Positions 34,581 through 44,058 are shown, numbered from the stretch's first letter. The stretch is DNA of 64,000 bases from Pseudomonas sp. 8Z (GCF_902506535.1 NZ_LR733827.1:1758092-1822091), one strand, 5' to 3'. The notes: generated from the sequence alone by a model not told the origin. Translations and numbers: made by a program.

Positions 34581-35255
34581 CTATATCCAGCCCAGCTCGG
34601 CCATCGACAACGGTTCGCCATCACCGACGATGAAGTGATCGAGCACGCGCACCTCCACCAGCGCCAACGCATCCTTGAGGCGCTGGGTCAGCACGCGATC
34701 CGCCTGGCTCGGCTCAGAAACGCCCGAGGGATGGTTGTGAGTGAGGATGACGGCTGCTGCATTGTTGGCCAGCGAACGCTTGACCACCTGCCTGGGATAA
34801 ACGCTGGCGCTGTCGATGCTGCCGCGAAACAGCACTTCGAACGCCAACACGCGATGCTTGGCATCGAGAAACAGGCAACCGAATACCTCATGCGGCTCAT
34901 GACGCAACTGCGCCTTGAGGTAATCACGCACCGCCTGCGGGCTCTCCAGCGCCGAATCACGACGTAGGCGCTCGGCCAAATGACGCCGAGCCATCTCCAG
35001 CACGGCCTGCAACTGTGCATACTTGGCCGGCCCCAGACCAAGGTGCTGGCTGAACCCCGCTAGGTCGGCTTCCAGCAGAGCCCTCAAGCTACCGAACTCG
35101 CCGAGCAGATAACGCGCCAGATCCACCGCACTCTTGCCGGTAACTCCGGTACGCAAAAAGATCGCCAACAGTTCAGCATCGGTCAGCGCTGCTGCGCCCT
35201 GAGCCAGCAGCTTTTCCCGCGGGCGCTCTGCCGCGGGCCAATCACGAATGCTCAT
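34581..35255 (-). CDS. radC: RadC family protein (JAB/MPN domain)
   Basis: 224-residue RadC. The N-terminal helix-hairpin-helix region (AELLAIFLRTGVTGKSAVDL) is followed by the MPN+ domain with EVLFRGSIDSASVYPRQVVK and the JAMM metal motif HNHPSGVSEPSQAD. The true function is unclear, as the original DNA-repair assignment was withdrawn. The ATG at 35,255 follows GGAGGGGTAT; a much longer frame running upstream to 36,026 is the shadow of coaBC. It is divergent from coaBC, as in PAO1 (PA5319). Confidence 0.93.
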   Translation of the reverse strand: MSIRDWPAAERPREKLLAQGAAALTDAELLAIFLRTGVTGKSAVDLARYLLGEFGSLRALLEADLAGFSQHLGLGPAKYAQLQAVLEMARRHLAERLRRDSALESPQAVRDYLKAQLRHEPHEVFGCLFLDAKHRVLAFEVLFRGSIDSASVYPRQVVKRSLANNAAAVILTHNHPSGVSEPSQADRVLTQRLKDALALVEVRVLDHFIVGDGEPLSMAELGWI

Positions 35256-35393
35256 ATACCCCTCCATGTCGAGCCAAGCCCCGCTGATCCGCTGCGGGCG
35301 CTGTGCTATCGTAGCCCATCTTTTCGCACGGGGTCGGCCTGGGGAGGCGTTGGCCACGTGATGCACATTCATCCGTCCATGAAAGGCAGGCCT

Positions 35394-36602
35394 ATGCAGC
35401 GGCTGTATCGCAAACGCATCATCGTCGGCGTAGGGGGCGGTATCGCGGCCTACAAGAGTGCCGAACTGATTCGCAGGCTCAAGGATCAGGGCGCCGAAGT
35501 GCGCGTGGTAATGACCCAGGGCGGCCGCGAATTCATCACCCCGCTGACCCTGCAGGCGCTCTCCGGCCATCCTGTTCATCTCGACCTGCTCGACCCGGCT
35601 GCCGAAGCCGCAATGGGCCATATCGAACTGGCTCGCTGGGCCGATTTGATCCTGATTGCCCCGGCCACCGCCGACCTGATTGCGCGCCTGGCCCAAGGTA
35701 TCGCCAACGACCTGCTGACTACGCTGGTGCTGGCCACCGATGCCCCGGTCGCCCTGTCCCCAGCGATGAACCAGGCCATGTGGCGCGATGCTGCCACCCA
35801 GGCCAATCTCGACCTGCTGCAGCAGCGTGGCATGCACCTGTTCGGCCCGGCGTCCGGCAGCCAGGCCTGTGGCGACGTTGGCCTCGGGCGCATGCTCGAA
35901 CCCACCGACCTGGCCCAGTTGGCCGCCGACTGCTTCCAGCGCCAGGCGCTCGATGGCCTGCACGTTCTGATTACCGCAGGTCCGACCCAGGAAAACATCG
36001 ACCCGGTGCGTTACATCACCAACCACAGCTCAGGCAAGATGGGCTTCGCCCTGGCCGAAGCGGCCGCCGAAGCCGGAGCGCGCGTCACTCTGGTCAGCGG
36101 CCCGGTACATTTGCCGACGCCGGATCGGGTCAGCCGTATCGATGTGGTCAACGCCCGCGACATGCTTGCCGCCTGCGAAGCCGCCATGCCCTGCGATATC
36201 CTCATCGCCGCCGCCGCTGTAGCCGATTACCGCCCGGAAGTGGTCGCGCAGCACAAATTGAAGAAAGACCCCACCAGCGGCGAAGGCATGCTCCTGCAAA
36301 TGGTGCGCAACCCGGATATCCTCGCCACCATCGCCAGCCGCGAAGATCGCCCGTTCAGTGTCGGGTTCGCCGCCGAAACCGAGAACCTGCTCGAATACGC
36401 TTCACGCAAGCTGCGCGACAAAAATCTCGATCTGATCGTCGCCAACGATGTGGCCAACCCCAACATCGGCTTCAATAGTGAAGAGAACGCCATCACCGTG
36501 ATCGACCGCGAACTGCAACAAATCGGCTTCGCCCAGACCAGCAAGGGCAAGATCGCCCGCCAGTTGATCACCCTTATCAAAGACCGTTTGAACAAGAACT
36601 GA
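35394..36602 (+). CDS. coaBC: Bifunctional phosphopantothenoylcysteine decarboxylase/synthase
   Basis: 402-residue bifunctional enzyme of coenzyme A synthesis. The CoaC flavodoxin-like half (about 1-190) carries GVGGGIAAYKSAELIRRL, the active-site His in GHIELARWADL and the PAMNQAMW clamp motif. The CoaB half (about 191-402) carries ITAGPTQENIDPVRYITNHS and AAAVADYRPE, and closes with KIARQLITLIKDR. The start at 35,394 (AAAGGCAGGCCT upstream) matches other Pseudomonas proteins beginning MQRLYRKRI. It is followed 2 bp later by dut in an operon. Confidence 0.95.
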   Translation: MQRLYRKRIIVGVGGGIAAYKSAELIRRLKDQGAEVRVVMTQGGREFITPLTLQALSGHPVHLDLLDPAAEAAMGHIELARWADLILIAPATADLIARLAQGIANDLLTTLVLATDAPVALSPAMNQAMWRDAATQANLDLLQQRGMHLFGPASGSQACGDVGLGRMLEPTDLAQLAADCFQRQALDGLHVLITAGPTQENIDPVRYITNHSSGKMGFALAEAAAEAGARVTLVSGPVHLPTPDRVSRIDVVNARDMLAACEAAMPCDILIAAAAVADYRPEVVAQHKLKKDPTSGEGMLLQMVRNPDILATIASREDRPFSVGFAAETENLLEYASRKLRDKNLDLIVANDVANPNIGFNSEENAITVIDRELQQIGFAQTSKGKIARQLITLIKDRLNKN

Positions 36603-36604
36603 CC

Positions 36605-37060
36605 ATGCACGCTCTGCAAGCCAAGATCCTCGACCCCCGCCTCGGCCAGGAATTTCCCCTGCCGCAGTACGCCACGCCAGGCTCCGCCGGCCTCGATCTG
36701 CGCGCCATGCTTAAAGAAGAAATCGTCCTCGAACCAGGCCAGACGGTACTGATACCCACCGGCCTATCGATCTTCGTCGCCGACCCGGGCTTGGCTGCGC
36801 TGATCCTGCCGCGCTCGGGCCTCGGCCACAAACACGGCATCGTCCTGGGCAACCTCGTAGGCCTGATCGACTCGGACTATCAGGGCGAACTGATGGTGTC
36901 GTGCTGGAACCGTGGCCAGGACAGTTTCCGCATCGCCATTGGCGAGCGCATCGCGCAACTGGTGCTGGTACCCGTTGTGCAGGCCCGCTTCGAACTAGTC
37001 GACGAGTTCGACCAAACTCAACGCGGCGCTGGCGGCTTCGGCCACTCCGGTAGCCACTGA
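36605..37060 (+). CDS. dut: Deoxyuridine 5'-triphosphate nucleotidohydrolase
   Basis: 151-residue trimeric dUTPase that removes dUTP and supplies dUMP. All five motifs are seen: TPGSAGLDLRA (1), LPRSGLGHKHGI (2), GLIDSDYQGELMV (3), RIAQLVLVPV (4) and the C-terminal RGAGGFGHSG (5), a P-loop-like cap. It starts directly after the coaBC stop. Confidence 0.97.
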   Translation: MHALQAKILDPRLGQEFPLPQYATPGSAGLDLRAMLKEEIVLEPGQTVLIPTGLSIFVADPGLAALILPRSGLGHKHGIVLGNLVGLIDSDYQGELMVSCWNRGQDSFRIAIGERIAQLVLVPVVQARFELVDEFDQTQRGAGGFGHSGSH

Positions 37061-37098
37061 GCGCATCCTGACCGGCCGCCTCGCGGAGGAGCACCTGC

Positions 37099-39690
37099 GT
37101 GAAACTCTTCAAGCGCAACGCCAAAGAAGCTGAAGCACCTGCCACCAGCCAATCATCCGCGAAAGGCAGCAAAGGCTCCAGTCCATCACTCGGGGCCCTG
37201 CTACCAGGAGTGCTGGCCGCCATCCTTGGCATCGGCGCAGGGGGCGCTCTGCTCTGGCTCGTACAAAGCAGCAATAACCAAGCCCATCAGACGGAGTTGG
37301 CACAAGCCCTGGGCAACACCCAGGCAACTGCGGTGCAGTTGGCACTCAAGCGGCTGCAGGCTGACAGCCTGGCGGCGGCTCACAACCCGGAGTTACTGCA
37401 AGCACTGCGTAGTAACGACCGCCTGCGCATCAGTGAGGCCGAGCAGCGCCTGCGCTACTGGGATGGTGTCATCGATGCCCAGCTCAACCGCCGCGGCGAA
37501 GCCGTACAAAACACCGAGCGAGCCGCGCCGATGAACTTCGCTGGGCTAGACATGCTGCGCCGCGCAGAAAGCGGCCAGGCACCCGCAGTCGAAGCCTACC
37601 GCGCTGGTCAGCGCTGGCTCGTCTACAGCGCCGTCGCCATACGACAGGATGATAAGCAACCGGCAGAAGGCACCCTGATGCTGGCGGTCGACCTCAATCG
37701 TCTCATCGCCAGCATACCGGCACTGCCGCCCGAGCTGGGCCAGGTGCAGTTGGTGCAGCAATTTCACAACGGCCCGGCACAAGCCCTGCTACAGCGTGGC
37801 GAAGCGGGCAACGCCAGCACTCAATCCTTCAGCACCGGAAACCCGAATTGGAAGCTGGCGTTCACACCTGGCCCTGCCCTCTCGCAAGATGGCATTCCAG
37901 TGCCAATGCTCGGCCTGGCCGCCCTACTCGCCCTGGGCGGCGCAGTGATCGGTCTGATTCTGCTAAACGGCAGCCTGCAGCGACGCCTCAACAGCGACGC
38001 ACTGCAGCTCGGGCAAATGCTCCAAGAACTCTCCGCAGGCAAAAGCGTCAAACCCTTCAGTCTGAGCCTGCCAGCCCTCGACGGACTGGCGCGCAGCCTG
38101 GCCCGCCTGCCGCGTCGCAGTAACGCCTCGGCAACCGACAGCACACCAAGCAAAGAAACAACCGCGGCCCCTGCCACTCCGCCCGCCCTCAAGTCGGCTG
38201 AGCTGGTCGATCCGCTATTTCAGGACACCGATATCCTCGATATCGACATTCTCGATGAAGACCAGGATTTCCTGGGACTGGAGCAGAGCCCCGCAATGAC
38301 CACTAGCCAAAGCGCCCCGAAACTTCCCGCCGACATCTTCCGCGCCTACGACATCCGTGGCGTGGTCGGTGACACCCTGACCGCCGAATACGCTTACTGG
38401 ATCGGCCGCGCCATCGGCTCGCAGAGCCTGGCCCAGGGTGAGCCCAAAGTCATCGTAGGCCGTGATGGCCGTCTGTCCGGCCCCGAGCTACTGCAACAAC
38501 TGGTGCAGGGTCTACTCGATTGCGGCTGTGAAGTCACCGATATCGGCATGGTGCCGACACCGGTGGTGTACTTCGCCGCCAACGTATTGGAAGGTCGCTC
38601 GGCGGTCATGCTCACCGGCAGCCACAACCCGCCGGACTACAACGGTTTCAAAATCATCATCGCCGGCGACACCCTGGCCAACGAGCAGATTCAGGCACTC
38701 AAGACCCGCCTGGACAACAACGACCTGGCCACAGGCGTCGGCAGCGTGCAGCAGGTCGATGTACTGCCGCAGTACTTCAAAACCATCCGCGACGACATCG
38801 CCATGGCCAAGCCGCTCAAGGTGGTGGTCGACTGTGGCAACGGTGCCGCTGGCGTAATCGCACCGCAACTGATCGAGGCCCTGGGCTGCAGCGTGATCCC
38901 GCTGTTCTGCGATGTCGACGGCACCTTCCCCAACCACCACCCGGATCCGGGCAAGCCGGAGAACCTGGTCGACCTGATCGCCCGCGTCAAAGCCGAAAAC
39001 GCCGACCTGGGCCTGGCCTTCGACGGCGACGGTGACCGCGTTGGCGTCGTGACCAACACGGGCACCATCGTCTTCCCTGATCGCTTGCTGATGCTGTTCG
39101 CCAAAGACGTAGTGTCGCGCAACCCTGGCGCGGACATCATCTTCGACGTCAAATGCACCCGCCGCCTGACCCCGCTGATCAGCGGCTACGGCGGCCGTCC
39201 GGTGATGTGGAAGACCGGCCACTCGCTGATCAAGAAAAAAATGAAGGAAACCGGCGCCCTGCTCGCAGGCGAGATGAGCGGCCATATCTTCTTCAAGGAG
39301 CGCTGGTACGGCTTCGACGACGGCATTTATAGCGCCGCTCGCCTGCTGGAGATTCTCAGCCTCGACAAGCGCGACGCCGAACAGGTGTTCAATGCCTTCC
39401 CGAGCGATATCTCTACGCCGGAAATCAACATCAAGGTGACTGAGCAGACCAAGTTCGGCATGATCGAACGCCTGCAGCGTGAAGGCCAATGGGGCGAAGC
39501 GAACATCACCAGCATCGATGGCGTACGTGTCGACTACCCCAAAGGCTGGGGCTTGATCCGCGCCTCCAACACCACACCAGTACTGGTGCTGCGCTTCGAA
39601 GCCGACACCCAGCAAGAGTTGGAGCGCATCCAGGACGTGTTCCGCGCGCAACTGCTCAAGGTCGCCCCCGACCTGCAACTGCCCTTTTGA
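37099..39690 (+). CDS. algC: AlgC phosphomannomutase/phosphoglucomutase, long membrane-anchored form
   Basis: 863-residue protein from a GTG at 37,099 (GGAGGAGC in front). The classical AlgC enzyme begins at Met400 (ATG at 38,296) and fills residues 400-863: FRAYDIRGVVGDTL, the phosphoserine loop TGSHNPPDYNG with Ser508 (Ser109 of the short form), metal loop DGDGDRVG, and sugar loop GEMSGH. It interconverts mannose/glucose 1- and 6-phosphates for alginate, LPS, Psl and rhamnolipid precursors. The N-terminal 400 residues contain TM1 (about 33-55), a periplasmic domain (about 60-265), TM2 (about 270-292), and a Ser/Thr/Pro- then Asp-rich linker (DILDIDILDEDQDF). A short product from the internal ATG is possible, but no strong ribosome site is seen there. 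Confidence 0.92.
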   Translation: MKLFKRNAKEAEAPATSQSSAKGSKGSSPSLGALLPGVLAAILGIGAGGALLWLVQSSNNQAHQTELAQALGNTQATAVQLALKRLQADSLAAAHNPELLQALRSNDRLRISEAEQRLRYWDGVIDAQLNRRGEAVQNTERAAPMNFAGLDMLRRAESGQAPAVEAYRAGQRWLVYSAVAIRQDDKQPAEGTLMLAVDLNRLIASIPALPPELGQVQLVQQFHNGPAQALLQRGEAGNASTQSFSTGNPNWKLAFTPGPALSQDGIPVPMLGLAALLALGGAVIGLILLNGSLQRRLNSDALQLGQMLQELSAGKSVKPFSLSLPALDGLARSLARLPRRSNASATDSTPSKETTAAPATPPALKSAELVDPLFQDTDILDIDILDEDQDFLGLEQSPAMTTSQSAPKLPADIFRAYDIRGVVGDTLTAEYAYWIGRAIGSQSLAQGEPKVIVGRDGRLSGPELLQQLVQGLLDCGCEVTDIGMVPTPVVYFAANVLEGRSAVMLTGSHNPPDYNGFKIIIAGDTLANEQIQALKTRLDNNDLATGVGSVQQVDVLPQYFKTIRDDIAMAKPLKVVVDCGNGAAGVIAPQLIEALGCSVIPLFCDVDGTFPNHHPDPGKPENLVDLIARVKAENADLGLAFDGDGDRVGVVTNTGTIVFPDRLLMLFAKDVVSRNPGADIIFDVKCTRRLTPLISGYGGRPVMWKTGHSLIKKKMKETGALLAGEMSGHIFFKERWYGFDDGIYSAARLLEILSLDKRDAEQVFNAFPSDISTPEINIKVTEQTKFGMIERLQREGQWGEANITSIDGVRVDYPKGWGLIRASNTTPVLVLRFEADTQQELERIQDVFRAQLLKVAPDLQLPF

Positions 39691-39714
39691 TCGACCTGCC
39701 CCAGGAGCCCCTGC

Positions 39715-40620
39715 ATGACCCTCGAGCGTGACGCCGCCGCCCAAGTTGCCAAGGTACTGTCCGAAGCCCTGCCTTATATCCGCCGCTTCGTCGGCAAGAC
39801 CCTGGTAATCAAGTACGGCGGCAACGCCATGGAAAGCGAGGAACTCAAGCAGGGCTTCGCTCGTGACATCGTGTTGATGAAGGCGGTTGGCATCAACCCG
39901 GTGGTGGTCCACGGCGGCGGTCCGCAAATTGGCGACCTGCTCAAGCGTTTGTCCATCGAGAGCCACTTCATCGATGGCATGCGCGTCACCGACACCGCCA
40001 CCATGGACGTGGTGGAAATGGTGCTCGGCGGCCAGGTCAACAAGAGCATCGTCAACCTGATCAACCAGCATGGCGGCAGCGCCATCGGCCTTACCGGTAA
40101 AGACGCTGGCCTGATCCGCGCGAAGAAACTCAAGGTCAGCCGCCAGACGCCGGAGATGACCCAACCGGAAATCATCGACATCGGCCATGTCGGCGAGGTT
40201 ACCGGGGTCAACACCGACCTGCTCAACATGCTGGTCAAGGGTGATTTCATCCCGGTCATCGCGCCCATCGGCGTCGGCCCGGATGGCGAGTCCTACAACA
40301 TCAACGCCGATCTAGTTGCCGGCAAGGTGGCCGAGGCGCTGAAAGCCGAGAAGTTGATGCTGCTGACCAACATCGCCGGCCTGATGAACAAGCAGGGCGA
40401 AGTGCTCACCGGCCTGACCACCGAGCAGGTCAACGGACTGATCGCCGACGGCACCATCTACGGCGGCATGCTGCCGAAGATCAAGTGCGCGCTAGAAGCC
40501 GTACAAGGCGGCGTGAACAGCTCGCACATCATCGATGGCCGGGTGCCCAATGCCGTACTGCTGGAAATCTTCACCGATATCGGCAACGGCACCATGATCA
40601 GCAACCGCAAACGCCCTTAA
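39715..40620 (+). CDS. argB: Acetylglutamate kinase
   Basis: 301-residue amino acid kinase catalysing the second step of arginine synthesis. Motifs: VIKYGGNAME (catalytic Lys), VVVHGGGPQIGDLLKRL, NINADLVAGKVAEALKAEKL, and GGMLPKIKCALEAVQGGV (second Lys). The N-terminal helix before the kinase core (ERDAAAQVAKVLSEALPYIR) is the feature of the hexameric, arginine-inhibited type. CAGGAGCCCCTGC precedes the ATG. It follows algC by 24 bp, as in PAO1. A GC-rich hairpin (GCCGCGAGCGCGGC) at about 40,625-40,640 may end the transcript. Confidence 0.96.
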   Translation: MTLERDAAAQVAKVLSEALPYIRRFVGKTLVIKYGGNAMESEELKQGFARDIVLMKAVGINPVVVHGGGPQIGDLLKRLSIESHFIDGMRVTDTATMDVVEMVLGGQVNKSIVNLINQHGGSAIGLTGKDAGLIRAKKLKVSRQTPEMTQPEIIDIGHVGEVTGVNTDLLNMLVKGDFIPVIAPIGVGPDGESYNINADLVAGKVAEALKAEKLMLLTNIAGLMNKQGEVLTGLTTEQVNGLIADGTIYGGMLPKIKCALEAVQGGVNSSHIIDGRVPNAVLLEIFTDIGNGTMISNRKRP

Positions 40621-40753
40621 AGCAAGCCGCGAGCGCGGCTTTCTGATGCCCCTCCCCCCAATGGGGGAGGGCGCCCTCTGCGCGGGAAGGGTAAAGCGAG
40701 CAACGCACCTAACGCCCCTCAAACCCACTCAGGGACAGGCTACAGCTAAGCAT

Positions 40754-41356
40754 TCACGGCTTGCGCGCAGCCCCGTCAAACAACTCGCTCAGCCGCGCAC
40801 GGTCGGCAGCAAAGCCCGCCTCAGCCTGAGCACGGGCTTCCTTATAACGAGCGATATCGCGCTTCAGACGCTGCTGCTCGTCATTGGCAGCATTGATCTG
40901 CGCCAGCAGGTTTTCCGGCACCTGCTGCCCGGCACGCTCATGATCGGCAGCCTTGCTCTGCAAGTTGGCCTGCTGCGAGCGCACCGACTGCAGATTACCG
41001 CGCGCAATCCCAATCACCCCATCGAGCTCGGCCAGCTTGCGCTCGCGGGCACGGTCGACATCATCAAGATTGGTATAAAGGCGCAGCAATTGTGCATCAC
41101 TGCTAGCACGCGCCTTCTGCGCCTGCATCCGCGCGTACTCTTCAGGCGTCGGCGCAGGTGGAATCACCCGCACCACACGCCCCTGATCATTGAGTACTTC
41201 ATACCCCTTACCGATCAACTCAGGCGGCACGCCCTGCCGACTGAGTACAGTGACGCCCTTGCCATCGACATAGCGATACAGCTCGGCAGCCACCCCGGAC
41301 AACGGCAGCAGTAAGCCAAGCAGCAGCGTACAGCGGGTCAGGAGCGGTGCGGGCAT
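40754..41356 (-). CDS. DUF4124 domain protein with coiled coil
   Basis: 200-residue exported protein. Signal peptide to about residue 23 (LLPLSGVAAELY), then a DUF4124 domain (about 24-70) with the typical LYRYVDGKGVTVLSRQGVPP, then a long predicted coiled coil (about 80-190) rich in Ala, Gln, Arg and Glu. Predicted periplasmic; function unknown. It follows pyrE on the same strand after 21 bp. Confidence 0.8.
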   Translation of the reverse strand: MPAPLLTRCTLLLGLLLPLSGVAAELYRYVDGKGVTVLSRQGVPPELIGKGYEVLNDQGRVVRVIPPAPTPEEYARMQAQKARASSDAQLLRLYTNLDDVDRARERKLAELDGVIGIARGNLQSVRSQQANLQSKAADHERAGQQVPENLLAQINAANDEQQRLKRDIARYKEARAQAEAGFAADRARLSELFDGAARKP

Positions 41357-41377
41357 AGGGACGACCTTGTGCTAGGG

Positions 41378-42019
41378 CTAGATTCCGTACTCGGCGCGAT
41401 AGGCTTCGACAGCCGGAAGATATTGCTTCAGTTCAGCATCCCCTGCCAGATATTCCAGTACCTGTTCGAGTGACACGATGCTCACTACCGGCATGCCAAA
41501 GTCGCGCTCGACCTCTTGGATGGCAGAAAGATCGCTCTGACCACGCTCCTGGCGATTGAGCGCAATCAGCGTACCGGCGGCCTGAGCGCCCTGCCCCTGG
41601 ATGATCTGCATGACTTCGCGAATCGCAGTACCTGCAGTAATCACGTCATCGACGATCAACACGCGGCCCTTGAGCGGCGCACCAACCAGGGTGCCGCCTT
41701 CGCCGTGATCTTTGGCTTCCTTGCGGTTGAAGCACCAGGGCAAGTCACGCTGATGGTGCTCAGCCAGCGCCACGGCGGTGGTTGCCGCCAACGGAATACC
41801 CTTGTAGGCCGGGCCGAACAGCACATCGAAATCGATACCGCTGTCGACGATCGCAGCCGCATAGAAACGCCCAAGCTGTGCCAGCGCCAAGCCGCTGTCG
41901 AACAGACCGGCATTGAAGAAATAAGGGCTGGTGCGCCCAGACTTGAGAGTGAACTGACCGAAACGCAGAACCCCACGTTCGATGGCAAAGCGAATGAAAT
42001 CGCGCTGATACGCTTGCAT
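41378..42019 (-). CDS. pyrE: Orotate phosphoribosyltransferase
   Basis: 213-residue type I phosphoribosyltransferase making OMP from orotate and PRPP. Motifs: LKSGRTSPYFFNAGLFDSG, FGPAYKGIPLA, the flexible loop NRKEAKDHGEGGTLVGAPL, and PRPP motif VLIVDDVITAGTAIRE. Divergent from crc with an 80-bp spacer, as in other pseudomonads. Confidence 0.96.
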   Translation of the reverse strand: MQAYQRDFIRFAIERGVLRFGQFTLKSGRTSPYFFNAGLFDSGLALAQLGRFYAAAIVDSGIDFDVLFGPAYKGIPLAATTAVALAEHHQRDLPWCFNRKEAKDHGEGGTLVGAPLKGRVLIVDDVITAGTAIREVMQIIQGQGAQAAGTLIALNRQERGQSDLSAIQEVERDFGMPVVSIVSLEQVLEYLAGDAELKQYLPAVEAYRAEYGI

Positions 42020-42099
42020 GAAAAGCCCCGGACGGCACGGATTTAGCTAAATGGAGTGAGCTCGGGTATCATACACGCACGTGTTTTTGGGGGCCATTT

Positions 42100-42879
42100 A
42101 TGCGGATCATCAGTGTGAACGTGAATGGTATTCAGGCTGCAGCCGAGCGAGGTTTGCTTAGCTGGTTACAAGCCCAGAATGCCGACGTGATCTGCCTGCA
42201 AGACACCCGTGCCTCCGCCTTTGAAATGGACGACCAAGCCTTCCAACTGGATGGCTATTTCCTCTATGCATGCGACGCTGAAGTGCCCAGCCAAGGTGGT
42301 GTAGCGCTTTACTCGCGATTGCAACCCAAGGCGGTGATCAGCGGCCTCGGCTTTGAGATGGCCGATCGCTACGGGCGCTACCTGCAGGCAGATTTCGACA
42401 AAGTCAGTATTGCCACCCTGCTTCTGCCCACGGGCCGAGACGGTGACGAGAGCTTGAATCAGAAATTCAAGTTCATGGACGACTTCACCCATTATCTGGA
42501 CAAACAGCGGCGCAAGCGTCGCGAGTACATCTACTGCGGCTCGCTGCATGTCGCGCACCAGAAGCTGGACGTGAAGAACTGGCGTGACTGTCAGCAATCG
42601 CCGGGGTTTCTCGCACCCGAGCGCGCCTGGATGGATGAGGTAGTGGGCAGCATGGGCTACGTCGACGCCCTGCGCGAAGTCAGCCGTGAAGGTGACCAAT
42701 TCAGTTGGTGGCCCGACAGCGAACAGGCGGAAATGCTCAACCTGGGCTACCGCTTCGACTATCAGTTACTAACGCCAGGCATGCGCCGCACCGTGCGTAG
42801 CGCTCGCCTGCCGCGCCAACCACGCTTCTCTCAGCATGCACCGCTGATCGTCGATTACGACTGGATCATCAGCATCTAA
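42100..42879 (+). CDS. crc: Catabolite repression control protein Crc
   Basis: 259-residue protein of the exonuclease III/endonuclease/phosphatase fold: MRIISVNVNGIQAAAERGLL, CLQDTRASAFEMDD, and the final SQHAPLIVDYDWIISI. Several catalytic residues of true exonucleases are replaced (for example QDTR where APE-type enzymes have QET). Crc lacks nuclease activity and instead stabilises Hfq on A-rich target mRNAs during carbon catabolite repression. A terminator follows at 42,898. Confidence 0.96.
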   Translation: MRIISVNVNGIQAAAERGLLSWLQAQNADVICLQDTRASAFEMDDQAFQLDGYFLYACDAEVPSQGGVALYSRLQPKAVISGLGFEMADRYGRYLQADFDKVSIATLLLPTGRDGDESLNQKFKFMDDFTHYLDKQRRKRREYIYCGSLHVAHQKLDVKNWRDCQQSPGFLAPERAWMDEVVGSMGYVDALREVSREGDQFSWWPDSEQAEMLNLGYRFDYQLLTPGMRRTVRSARLPRQPRFSQHAPLIVDYDWIISI

Positions 42880-42897
42880 CTCGCAATGCAGAGCCCC

Positions 42898-42924
42898 AAA
42901 AGCCGACTGATCAGTCGGCTTTTT
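42898..42924. terminator. Rho-independent terminator, crc/DUF4870
   Basis: Perfect palindrome AAAGCCGACTGATCAGTCGGCTTT followed by T residues on both strands. It serves two convergent genes. Confidence 0.88.
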
Positions 42925-42934
42925 GCTGTGCGCC

Positions 42935-43309
42935 TTACTTGACCAAGCGCCAAATCAAAGGGTATCGGTAAGCCTTGCCTTCATTGGCCTTGATCCCTGC
43001 GATGATGGTTAGAACCAGCGCAGCCAGGCTCACAAGAACCATCAACGGGAAGCCGATCAATACCCAGGCCAGAAGGCCGCAGACCATCAAGGCGAGACTG
43101 ACCGTTATCTGAAAATTGAGCGCCTCCCTGCCCTGAGCATCGACAAAGGGATCCAGCTCCTTCTTCAACTGCCAGACCACCAGCGGCCCGATGACATTGC
43201 CAATCATCGGCGCAAGCAACCAACAGAACGCCGCGTAATGACAGAGCATGGCCCATTGCCGAGCCTCACGGCTCGGCAATGGTTGTGGCACCTGGTATTG
43301 ATCGCTCAT
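42935..43309 (-). CDS. DUF4870 membrane protein
   Basis: 124-residue integral membrane protein. A soluble start with two Pro/Arg motifs is followed by helix WAMLCHYAAFCWLLAPMIGN, helix IGPLVVWQLKKELDPFVDAQ with GREALNFQITV (the family signature around ALNFQ), and two further helices to residue 105. Family members are Tic20-like small membrane proteins of unknown role. It lies 29 bp upstream of rph, convergent with crc. Confidence 0.83.
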   Translation of the reverse strand: MSDQYQVPQPLPSREARQWAMLCHYAAFCWLLAPMIGNVIGPLVVWQLKKELDPFVDAQGREALNFQITVSLALMVCGLLAWVLIGFPLMVLVSLAALVLTIIAGIKANEGKAYRYPLIWRLVK

Positions 43310-43338
43310 GTGGCAGCTCCCAGTACAGCCCGAGTGCG

Positions 43339-44058
43339 TCAGTCGACCAGCGCAGCTTTCTGCAGTTCGAAAATCTCGCTCATGCCCTTCTGCGCCAGAG
43401 CCAGCATGGCATTGAGTTCCTGCGGATGGAACGGCGCGCCCTCGGCAGTGCCCTGCACTTCGATGAAGCCACCGGCATCGGTCATCACCACATTGAGGTC
43501 GGTCTCGGCGGCGGAGTCTTCCAGATAATCCAGATCCAGCACCGGCTCGCCCTGATAGATGCCGACCGACACAGCGGCGATCATCTGCTTGAGCGGTTCG
43601 CCCTTGAGCGCCCCACGCTTCTTCAGCACTTTCAACGCGTCGATCAGTGCCACCATGGAGCCGGTGATAGAGGCTGTGCGGGTACCGCCGTCGGCTTGAA
43701 TCACGTCACAATCGACGTACAGGGTGTTCTCGCCCAGCTTGCTCATATCCAGCGCAGCGCGCAGCGAGCGGCCGATCAGGCGCTGGATCTCCAGCGTGCG
43801 ACCGCCCTGCTTGCCACGGCTGGCCTCGCGCTGGTTACGGTCGCCGGTGGCGCGCGGTAGCATGCCGTACTCGGCGGTCAGCCAGCCTTGGCCCTGGCCC
43901 TTGAGAAAGCGCGGCACACCGGACTCGACGCTGACGGTGCAGATCACCTTGGTATCGCCGAACTCTACCAGAACCGAACCTTCGGCGTGCTTGGTGTAGT
44001 TGCGAGTAATACGGATCGAGCGCAACTGATCGGCGGCGCGGCCACTGGGACGTTTCAT
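43339..44058 (-). CDS. rph: Ribonuclease PH
   Basis: 239-residue phosphorolytic 3'-5' exonuclease that trims tRNA 3' ends. Motifs: GRAADQLRSIRITRNYTKHA, GQGWLTAEYGMLPRATGDRN with the RxxR loop, DCDVIQADGGTRTASITG and LDYLEDSAAETDLNVVMTDA. Full length, unlike the truncated E. coli K-12 protein. Divergent from yicC with a 164-bp spacer. Confidence 0.96.
   Translation of the reverse strand: MKRPSGRAADQLRSIRITRNYTKHAEGSVLVEFGDTKVICTVSVESGVPRFLKGQGQGWLTAEYGMLPRATGDRNQREASRGKQGGRTLEIQRLIGRSLRAALDMSKLGENTLYVDCDVIQADGGTRTASITGSMVALIDALKVLKKRGALKGEPLKQMIAAVSVGIYQGEPVLDLDYLEDSAAETDLNVVMTDAGGFIEVQGTAEGAPFHPQELNAMLALAQKGMSEIFELQKAALVD

Noticed and set aside
34581..36026. 481-codon version of radC
   Set aside because: The upstream 257 codons are the antisense of coaBC; the family start with a ribosome site is at 35,255.
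38512..40188. 558-codon minus-strand open frame across algC and argB
   Set aside because: It is an antisense shadow; both plus-strand genes are certain.
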